From: Prinsepia uniflora
Lineage: Eukaryota; Streptophyta; Magnoliopsida; Rosales; Rosaceae
DNA length: 64,000 nt
Assembly: GCA_032719365.1 (NCBI GenBank)
Contig: CM064871.1
Coordinates: forward strand, 61,640,416 to 61,704,415
Reading direction: 5' to 3'
The position numbers and the translations under genes were made by a program. Below the pieces are notes generated by a model that did no database searches, was not told the DNA's origin, and saw nothing but the letters and a program-made list of their open reading frames with translations. Positions 12,526-21,468 of the stretch are shown in pieces (position 1 is the first letter of the stretch; each line of letters begins with the position of its first letter).

Positions 12526-12529
<4 letters not shown>

Positions 12530-12587
<58 letters not shown>
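12530..12587. repeat. (CT)n microsatellite
   Basis: About 29 uninterrupted CT units. It explains the long serine-leucine and arginine-glutamate frames on both strands here. Confidence 0.97.
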
Positions 12588-12590
<3 letters not shown>

Positions 12591-15500
12591 GGTTTAAAGG
12601 ATGAAGATGGAATGGTTTGGGGTGGTGGGTACGGTTTTGGGAAGAAAGAAACAAAGAAGATGATGTAAAATGAAGATGATGATGTTGCATGTATGTATGG
12701 AAATAGGCTATAGGGTGGGTAACAAGTGTCACTCATCCTATGGTTCCAATTTAGATATTTGGGTCCCACGAAAAACAAACCATTTTGAAACCCATACAAT
12801 CGTGAATAGTTCCTAAAACCTTTCGTGATCCGTAACTTTCCCATACGATGTCTAATTTTGACGTGCTGCCTGTCTACGGATTGTATCGTCTCGATCTACG
12901 TAATGGTCCTCGGTCTTCGTGTATTGGACCTTCCAGGTCAAAAGTCAACTTTTTATCCTTTCCAAGGGTAAAATTATCATTTTGCCCAAATCATTCGATA
13001 ATCCTCGACTAATCTCTATTAGTCCTTAATTAATTCTTGATAATCAGTTATTAACCTTAATTAATCACGTAGATTCGGAACTGGTCCTTATAACAATACA
13101 CCGTCACCACGAGTTCCCTAGAGCTCGGGAACAAGACTGAAGATTTTTAACTAGTATAGTGAGCAATATGGGTGAACGATCACGTAGAGGACTGATATGT
13201 GGCCTACAGACAGGTACTAGATACTAGCGACTCCTAAGTGGGTTCTACTATCTTAATCTCATAAATGCCCTGGGGACTCTCATGTAATGCATTATATGAC
13301 TCGACATATGCAACTATGTACATGTGCCATACTACCACCAATAATCATGCTCGAATATGAACAATCATTATCACACATAATCATATATCACGAATATTAC
13401 GAATGTATCTTGCATGTTTAACAAATATAAGTTGTGCAAACATCGTAAAACGTGTGAGTAATAAAGGATGTAAAATAAAGTTTAGGGAAGTGTCCACTCA
13501 CACTAGTCGGGGACATGGATTATGTAACGACCAGTCCCTAATTTTAAGGATGAATTAAGACTAATTATGGATTAGTGAGGTTAATTGGGGATTACCCGAG
13601 GATTAACGGACGGATGGGGCGAAATTACGATTTTGCTCTTGAACGAGGGCCAAAAGTTGACCTTTGACTTAGGATGTAACGCCCCGGAAATTCGGAAAGT
13701 GTAATATTTTAAAATATTGAATAAAATGACGTTTTTACCCCTGTGTTTGGTGTGGTCAATTTTTTGACTTTTTGATTGGAGGGTCGAACGGACGTTGACC
13801 GATGACCGTGACGTAGTTCGGAACGTCACGAGTTCATAGACAGGTGGCACGTCCGATTTGGACGTCCAGGAAAAAAGTTATGACGTTCGGAAGCCCAGGG
13901 GCATTATCGTAATTTGGATGTTATAGGGGAAAAAGTTGACTTTTTGTTTGACAATTGATTTTCACATAAATCAAAGACCGTTAGGTTCATCTCAAAGCCC
14001 CAAGTACAACGACAGACGGCACGCTTGAAACGGACATCGGATGACCGAGTTACGGGTCACGAAAGTTGGAGGGCATTTTGGTAATTATTTCCCTGAGGGC
14101 ATTTTGGTCTTTTTACACGGCGATTACTGTTCACCACCGTGAAAAACAGAGTGCACCCGGCCATGCCATGAGTGCCTGCACGATTTCAATTGTTTAAATA
14201 GTAGTGGACTGGACGGTGGGAATTGTTTATGGACTTTGAGGATGTTGGAGGCATTCAGGTGTGGTTTGGGCAGAGATTCAGAGCACGAGTTGATTTTAAA
14301 ATGGCCATGGTTTCTGTGTTTGTGGGAAACAAGTTTCAGAGACCTCAGCTGGTCTCTCACGAGCTGCTGGTTGCACTGATCGATTAACCGTGTAGGGGAG
14401 TGGAGAGAGGATTCATTTGGCATCATTTTGCTATCTGTTGAGATTGAGAGAAGCTGAGAGTGACTGAGAGAGCCGTGAAGAACCATTTCGAGTTTTTGGG
14501 GGAAAAATCCAGAGTTCAATTTCTAGGGGTTTTGGGACCAATCTAGACACTGAGGAAGCTTTCTTGGAGTGACAGGAACACAACCGTGCAAGAGTTGAAG
14601 AGATTTGATCAAAGATTGCTCAGGAACTCAAGTTCTAGTTCAGAGAAAAACCAGTTTGGAGGGAAAATCGAAGATCAAATTGTGAGGCCATTTGAGCGAA
14701 ACCAAGGGCCGTATTAGTCTTCTGGGAGCAATAGGAAACCGACCACATCGATTTCGAAGGACATCACTCACGAATTGGCCAAGAACTGAGGCCCCTGGTT
14801 CTGAGAATTTTCGAGCTTGAGGACGGCTATTTACAGGTAACGATTTGTTCAATTGATCGTGTGGTTACGTTAGTTTAGGTAACCTTAAGCTACTGTCTGA
14901 GTTAATTGGATAATGGAACTGTTTTGGGTGAGTTCTAGATGATGACCCGTTCGACTGTTCGGGTCTGGGTTGATCGATTTGGGGCATGTCGAAGTAATTA
15001 AATGATTTAGAACTCTAATTAGATGATTATAGAACATGTTAGGATAAAAAACGAGAGCAATTGAGTGAGAATTGATGGTTAATTGGACGGGTTGAACACG
15101 CGGGTTGAATATCCGAATAGCGGTAGTCGGGTGAAGATGGTGACACTGTAGCAGTGTCACTGTAGCAGGCGCGTGGCCTACACGCGCAGCCACTTTGGGC
15201 AGCGCGTGATGGCGCGTGTGATGTCATCTCCGATCACGGTCAACATGAAACTTATTCCTTTCAGTCTAATTAACATTTTATCTTTAGAGTTCAAGTCGAT
15301 CGGGAGTCGTTCGGGATAATTTCGGGAGTTCGGAAGGTTAGGTCCTTAAGGTTAATTTCGTCGAAAAATCCGGAAAAATTAGGAAAAATCATACGAGTTA
15401 TTTGGGGATGATTGTAACCCTCCTTGTACATTTTTACAGGCCCGGACATTTCCGAAGCTACTGAGGAGCGCAGGGGGCGCGATTGACGCGTCCTAAAACC

Positions 15501-16429
15501 GTGAGTGGACTTTTGATTTCCAAATTGTGCATGCATGACTATTTTACTTATTTATCTTGTGTCTTCACTTATTATTTTATGTTGATAAATATGCTATGTT
15601 GGTTTTACGTGATTTCACGCTTTTTGAGATAAATATCATATTTCACGTATTCTGAGATTACGGTTTTCGCCTATGCATGAATGATGTTTTTGATGAAGTA
15701 TTTGGATATGATTATGCATGTTACGTATTTATGATGTTTGATTATATTTGTGAAGTGATTTCGGGAATTGCATGTTTTGGAAATTGCATGTGATTTCGGA
15801 CATAAGTCCTATCATGACAAGATATGATTTCGGAATGATTTTTGGAAAACGGATCATGTGGAATCCTGGTTTATTGTGTTTATAAATGGTTTTTGGTTTA
15901 AAGACCCAGTTGATTGTTGGATCTGGTTTTGGGTTTAAAGACCCGGTTAATTGATGACGGGGGCGGGCCCGAAAATTGGGTTTAAAGACCTGGATTGAGT
16001 TTAAAGACTCGTGAGTTTAAAGACTCGGTTATTGTGATACCCCCGAGGCCTATTGATTATGTTTTGAGTTTAAAGACTCGTTGATATCCCGGGAAGGCCT
16101 GATATTGAGTTTAAAGACTCAGATGGATCCAACGGTTTAATTGTGATTGTTGATTCACTTTTTACTTGATTGCGTAATTGATGTTTCAAAATGACGGTTT
16201 CTGGATTTTGGTAATCTTACATGATTTTTACATGAGTTATGATGGTTTTCTGCAATGTTTTCCATGTGTTTCGGAAAAAGGGATTTTGAATGTTTAATAC
16301 GCGGTTTTCGAATGTCTGGTTATGCATGCGTGTTATAAAACTGGAGGGCAAACCCCGATTTCCTTAAACTGTTTTCTGCAAACTTTTGTTTCAGTCCACT
16401 CACACTTTGTTGTTTTAACTACCCTCCAG
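15501..16429 (+). other. Predicted last intron of the LTR transcript with complementary ends (element B)
   Basis: The segment begins GTGAGTGGAC (15501-15510), a good plant 5' splice site. Its tail has GTCCACTCAC (16394-16403), the exact reverse complement, 26 nt before a pyrimidine-rich acceptor ACCCTCCAG (ending 16429). The same pattern occurs in the 3' LTR (26173-26182, 27064-27073 and 27099) and in A1, A4, C2 and D, with weaker forms in A2 and A3. A 61-nt predicted exon (15440-15500) precedes it. Splicing is predicted, not observed; a paired protein-binding site is the main alternative. Confidence 0.5.
15895..16120. repeat. Array of seven GAGTTTAAAGACTC / GGGTTTAAAGACCC inverted repeats
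   Basis: Seven units of a 13-14-bp inverted repeat with a TTTAAAG centre. Three have GG arms paired with CC or CT and four have GAG arms paired with CTC. The same array recurs at 26566-26790 in the 3' LTR and, reversed, at 18967-19171 in D. Confidence 0.85.
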
Positions 16430-16722
16430 GTCGTGGTACAAGTTCGGGGGCTAGCGCCGAGGCAGAGGCAGATGCATAAAGTTTTCCGTTGCGGAGTAGT
16501 TAGTTCACAGAGTAGGATTTGTTCTTTATTTTTCTTTGTAATATTATGCTCTGTGAAACTATGGACTTGATGTCCAGTTGGTTGTATTTGTTTAATCTCC
16601 CTGGTCTGACAATGGGTGTGATGTAATATTATTTGAATTTCCGGTCTTTTGGGTTCGATTGTCAGACGGGAGCAGGATGCTTCCCGATTATCAAGGCGAT
16701 AATCGGGGTGGGTCTTGTCAAT

Positions 16723-16734
16723 TGGTATTAGAGC
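16723..16734 (+). other. Primer-binding site of element B
   Basis: TGGTATTAGAGC lies two bases after the 5' LTR end. It differs at one position from TGGTATCAGAGC, the site complementary to the 3' end of plant initiator tRNA-Met. Confidence 0.92.
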
Positions 16735-16819
16735 ATAGGTTTACGGTTTGTGTCCAGCACTTGGGTGTGCCTCGATTATTGTACTAACTTATGCCTCTTT
16801 CAGAGAAGGACGATCGGCC

Positions 16820-18408
16820 ATGCCTCCGCGACGTGAACCCCCTCCACGACCTAACGGTGATGCCGAGAGTGCTTAGATTGAGCGAGCCCATCGTCTTGGG
16901 GCTACGGTGTTTAGTGGTGGAGCGGATCCCGAGGATGCACACCGTTGGATTTCTCGGTTTGAGCGGATATTTGCTGTGATGCACTGTCCTCCTGAGGAGC
17001 GAGTTGTGTTGGCCACCTTTTTGCTTGATGACTCCACTTATGAGTGGTGGTATACTCTGGAGTTGTCGGGTTGGGATGCCCGTACCGTGACTTGGGAGAC
17101 CTTTCGTGAACGGTTTCTGGATCAGTATTATCCCCGTTCATTCTGTGATGCTAGGGAGACCGAGTTTCTGCAGCTCCAATAGGGGAGCATGTCGGTAGCA
17201 GAGTATGAGCAGAAATTTCAGATGCTAGCCCGTTTTGCTCCTACCTTTGTGTCTATTGAGGCTGAGAAATGTCGTAGGTTTGAGCTTGGCATACGGAGTG
17301 AGATACGGGCCATTGTGACGACCGAAGCTTTTACTACTCTCAGAGAGTTGTCTGATGCCGCAGTGCGGGTTGAGCCTAGTCTCCCGACACGTCCACAGTA
17401 CTCTGGTGGTGGAAAACGTCGAGAGCGTTCATATCCTGGATCGTATGGTCAGAGAACCCCGAAGAAGGGACGTTATGGTGGAGCCTCATCTGCAGGCAAT
17501 GATCGTTATGGTAGGCCTGGTCACTTTCAGAGTCCTGGATTCAGAGCGCCTAGGGCACAGACTGCTCCGCAGGCGAGCGCGACTTCGGTTGCTTCCATAG
17601 GACGGCAGAGTGGTGGTTTTGCTCGAGATGCTTCCAGTGTTATCTGTTTCTTCTGTGTCGAGCAAGGCTACTATCGGAGGGAGTGTCCATCCTTGCCACA
17701 GGGTGGTGGCGCAGGTCGGGGTGGAGCAGAACAGGGACGGAACACAGCTGCAGTTTCCGGAACTGGGAGTACTAGAGGAAGAGGTACTAGAGCGACTAGT
17801 GGACAGAGGGGCCGGGGCCGTGGGCGAGCAGCTGGACCACATGCCCGAGTTTTTGCGGTTACGCAGCAGAAGGCCAGGGCAGCACCTGGTGTTGTGATAG
17901 GTACACTCACGATCTTTGGACATGATGTTTGTGCTTTAATTGATCCCGGAGCTACTCATTCATTTAAATCACGGGATTGTGAGTTATTGGCTGGTAGAGA
18001 GGTGTCCGCACTGGACTATGACATGGGTGTGAGAACGCCCACAAGAGATGTATTTGTGGTAAATCAAGTGTTGCGGGAGTGTCCCGTAATGGTAGGCGAC
18101 GTGGGTTTGGTAGCTGACTTGATACTCTTGGACTTGCACGATTTTGATGTCATTTTAGGAATGGATTGGTTGACACTCCATCATGCTTCTATCGAATGTG
18201 TCGATAAGAAGGTTACTTTTCGGAGTCCAGGGTTACTGGAAACTACCTTTCAGGGAATACAGCGAGCAACTCCTGTCGGAGTGATTTCAGCCCTGAAGGC
18301 AAGTAAGTTGTTGAGGAAAGGGTGCCAGGGATACTTAGCTCAAGTGATGGACGCACGAGCTGCACCATTGAGAGTGGAGGATATACCGATAGTACGGGAG
18401 TTCCCGGA
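16820..18408 (+). pseudogene. gag-protease part of element B (broken)
   Basis: Translation from the ATG at 16820 gives a chromoviral Gag. The capsid-like region (around 16905-17400) has the conserved words WISRFERIF and TWETFRERFLDQYYP. A basic glycine/arginine-rich stretch and a zinc knuckle follow near 17644-17690, where the spacing of a CCHC knuckle is kept but the histidine position is tyrosine (CFFCVEQGYYRRECP). A retroviral-type aspartic protease follows near 17880-18170 (ALIDPGATHSF), with proline where the active-site triad usually has serine or threonine. Two in-frame stops (16874-16876 and 17180-17182) stand where relatives have glutamine. The frame runs open from 17189 until LTR D interrupts it at 18409. 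Both altered active sites suggest no function even before the D insertion. Confidence 0.9.
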
Positions 18409-21400
18409 TGTCAGGGCCCACCCCTAATCCCCCGGGATTAAGGGCTGAACCCCGCTCCCGTCTAACGTACGCATGACATGAGGGCTAAACAACCGCCTAA
18501 CCTCCGTGTGACACGTAAGTCGGACAAGGGAGTTCCAGACCAACCACCTCAACAACCTCAAACGTCCCAGAGTGCGCAGAGCCTACTGTGGATTGGGCAT
18601 GTGATGTCTCCATCTCTCTCAACCGACAGCCCCCGCCGCAACAACCTGGAGGGTATCGAAAACACGAAAAGACTGTGAGTGGACAAAAATAAAAGTCAAG
18701 TTCAAAACAGTTATCAGAAAACACATACATTTATACCCTCCGTTTTGAAAACCAATGCATGCATATCAATTACGTCATAAAACAATATACGAAAACCAAA
18801 GCACATTTTTCCTTTTTCCAAAACCCGGGCCTCAGCCCCAATATCACCGGAAGCCATTATAACCAATAGAAACTATTTCATCCGGGCTACTGCCCAAAAC
18901 ATCATCATCAAGTCTCAGTGAAAACCCTAAACACATTCTCATTCATCGAATCTGCTGGATCTATCCGAGTCTTTAAACTCCCGAGTCTTTAAACTCAATC
19001 CAGGCCTTAATCATATCCGAGTCTTTAAACTCCCGAGTCTTTAAACTCAAGGCCTACGGGGGAAAAATCAATATATCCGAGTCTTTAAACTCCCGAGTCT
19101 TTAAACTTAATCCGGGTCTTTAAACCCAATCCGGCCGGTCCCCCGTCACATATATCCGGGTCTTTAAACCCAATATCCAGATCCAGCAAATCCAATCCCA
19201 AAACCATTTAAAAACCATTTACCGAATCCTCATCCAAACCCGAATCCGAAACCACTGGTCTGATGCCCTTCCGGCATCCATAACCGTCATTCCGAATCCA
19301 GACCCAGAACTCATTTCCTTCTCATTTTCCGGTCCGAGTCCGCAACCATCATTCCGTAAGCTAGCATCCGGAATAACCATTCCGAACCCAAACCCGAAAT
19401 CCGCTTCAAGTCCCGAATCGAATCCCGAATCGTCACCCGGAATTCCGATTCCGAAACCCGAAATCTCCTTTCCGAAAACACCTTTTGAACTGGGCCTCAG
19501 GCCCGAAAATACTTTTCAAAATCCTTTTACTTTCCTTGAAATCCAACCGTATGTCAAATCCCGAAATCAACCATTAAAACCTGGTTCAAATTACAATAGT
19601 TATCAAAACCTCGTAAAACGTAAAAACCATCATTCTCCTCGAGAAACGTGCATAAACCACAAACCATCACAACTAGAAATCAAATCATAGAAACTAGTAT
19701 AGAAATCATATAAAACATATATGCATGCATCAAGAGTTAAAAGACAAAGTCCACTCACAGACCATTTCAGCGTCGCCTCGATACGCGCGCATTTACGCCG
19801 TCCCCGGCCATTCGCTATTCCTCGGCTTTCCCGAACCTGTCCAAATTCCATAACGGAGTTACTAACTACTTCACGCTACTCATACTAAAGCCCCATAATT
19901 TTCCCGAACTTCTAAGCGTACCTTGCCCGGGACCCCAGACCTTCGACCTCGCGGAACTAACCTCAAACGACGTCCGATTAACCCGAAACTAATTCCAATA
20001 GACTCACCACAACACCTAGATCAAAAACCATGTTGATCATTTTCCCCAGAACTGCCGCACGCGCCTCCACGCGCCGCCCAAAGTGGCTGCGCGTGGGCCT
20101 CACGCGCCAGCTACAGTGTCACCCGCAACCTCGAGTGCACTGTGCTGAACCGGCCGCTGCAACTGGACCGGCGAGACCTGTTCTCCACCGTCCGGCCACC
20201 ATTCTCCTCCCTCTCTGCACCATCCTCTTCGTCCAATCCTCCACAATCTATTCCCCTTACTCAGACGCCTCAACACAACCCCTATATCATCGTCCCTAAC
20301 TCGAAGGAAAACCCGATCAATCCCCTGTTCTTCATCCCGGCCAACCAGCCGTTCCCCCGTCACGGCAACCACCGTAGACGGCTCCTAGGACATCACTGAG
20401 TCTCACCCAACTCCCCAAACCTCTCGACTCGTCCTCTAAACTCACGACTCACGGTTTGAACTTAACGGAAAAACAGAGTAACTGAACGGGGGTGAGGGAT
20501 TACATGCTGTCGATCGCCGCCGTGCACACCGTCGCACTCCCTGGAGTCCACAAAGCCATTCTAGTCTTCTCTCAGCCTGAATTAAGCCAACACACGGCAC
20601 AGCCACCACCTCTGTCCCGCAACTCTCTCTGTTTTCTCTGAAATTCAGACCTCACCACCAGCACTTATCCCCCACGATTTCACTCCCAAAACCCAATTAC
20701 CAGCTATTCTTCCCCTCTCTGTCACTCTCACCATTCACCAAACCTCACACCCTCACTGAATCGACCAAGAACCTCGCCGCCTCACCTCTCTGTTTCTGTT
20801 CCTCCCAAAACCAAATGCACGGTTTAAATCTACCCAAAATGTGCCCGTGTCTATTTTAGACAATCCTAGAACTCTCTGGTGGCCATCCACGTGTCACCAT
20901 CCACTCCAGTCTCTCACCAAATGGCTCCATCCCAGCCGTCCACCTGCCCCTCTCTCTGCACAATTCCCCAGGTGTAAAAGACCAAAATACCCTTCTGTTT
21001 AACTCAAAATTACGGTTTTGCCACTACCTTTCTAGACCCGTATCTCACACCTCGTACGTCCGATGAATACGTGCCGCCTGTCATCGAACTCAGGACGACG
21101 AGATCTATATAACCATCCTAGGTCAACATCTCAAAACCCGGTTATACAAAAAGTCAACTATTCCCCCTATTTTACCCAAATTACGGTTATGCCCCCAACC
21201 TTCTGAACATCACAACTTCCTCCTCGGATGTCGGAATCAAGCATGCCACCTGCCTATGGGTTCGTGACATCCTAAACTATGTCCTGGTCACCGGTCAAAG
21301 TCCACCTGACCACCCGAACTAAAAATCAACTTTTTGCCCGAACTAGGGGCAAAATCGTCATTCTAAGCCAATGACCTTATCGGGACCAACTAACCACCGA

Positions 21401-21463
21401 TTAGCCCTGCTAATCCCACCTTAATCACTCCACTAATCCCGGTTCTCGGGACGGGTTGTTACA
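18409..21463 (-). mobile_element. Solo LTR D (minus orientation) inserted in the pol gene of B
   Basis: A 3055-bp unit starts TGTCAGGGCCCACCCC and ends GGGACGGGTTGTTACA, with perfect target duplication CCGGA (18404-18408 and 21464-21468). The host reading frame joins across it. On the minus strand it has the branch-like word GTTAGTAAC and acceptor TTTGGACAG near 19830-19860, donor GTGAGTGGAC at 19758, GTCCACTCAC at 18684 and acceptor CCCTCCAG at 18646. Its array of GAGTTTAAAGACTC-type units (18967-19171) has the same layout as in the LTRs of B, so D and B are related families. This is the youngest event in the nest. The open frames at 20030-20399 lie in LTR sequence and show no domain. Confidence 0.95.
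18967..19171. repeat. Array of eight GAGTCTTTAAACTC / GGGTCTTTAAACCC inverted repeats in D
   Basis: Six units have GAGT...ACTC-type arms (one ends ACTT) and two have GGGT...ACCC arms. Most GAGT units come as pairs separated by two bases. The order of unit types is the mirror image of that in B because D is reversed. Confidence 0.85.
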
Positions 21464-21468
21464 CCGGA

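Larger units (their letters stand above)
10079..13092 (-). mobile_element. Solo LTR A2 (minus orientation) inside C2
   Basis: A 3014-bp unit starts TGACAGGACCC and ends CTGGTCCTTATA. The family end is GGTCGTTACA, so the last bases are mutated. Flanks are GCAAT (10074-10078) and ACAAT (13093-13097), a target duplication with one mismatch. The conserved family block GTGATGTCTCGATCTCTAC lies at 10211-10229, and two GAGTCTTTAAACTC units follow near 10609 and 10937. The predicted minus-strand donor and acceptor pair is present but mutated (GTGAGTGGAT at 11579; acceptor at 10256). It carries a long CT microsatellite and a cluster of TGACGTCA palindromes. Long frames at 12256-12844 are products of the CT repeat. 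Confidence 0.8.
13675..16720 (+). repeat. 5' LTR of element B
   Basis: It starts TGTAACGCCCCGG and ends GGGTCTTGTCA. Predicted splice-like signals in order: donor TTTACAG/GTAACG at 14837, acceptor TTTTTACAG at 15439, donor ACC/GTGAGTGGAC at 15501, and acceptor CCCTCCAG/GTCG at 16429. An array of seven GAGTTTAAAGACTC-type units lies at 15895-16120. A minus-strand frame at 14124-14519 recurs in the other LTR but has no recognisable domain. Confidence 0.93.

Noticed and set aside
12256..12844. Long overlapping frames on both strands rich in Ser-Leu or Arg-Glu
   Set aside because: They are read-through of the (CT)n microsatellite at 12530-12587 inside solo LTR A2.
14124..15536. Minus-strand frames repeated in both LTRs of element B (14124-14519, 14640-14852, 14885-15193 and their copies at 24797-25899)
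   Set aside because: They recur only because the LTRs are copies; they are antisense to LTR transcription, have no domains and overlap predicted splice signals.
20030..20399. Overlapping frames of 85-90 codons on both strands within LTR D
   Set aside because: GC-rich LTR sequence gives long frames by chance; the counterpart region in other A-type LTRs is not open.
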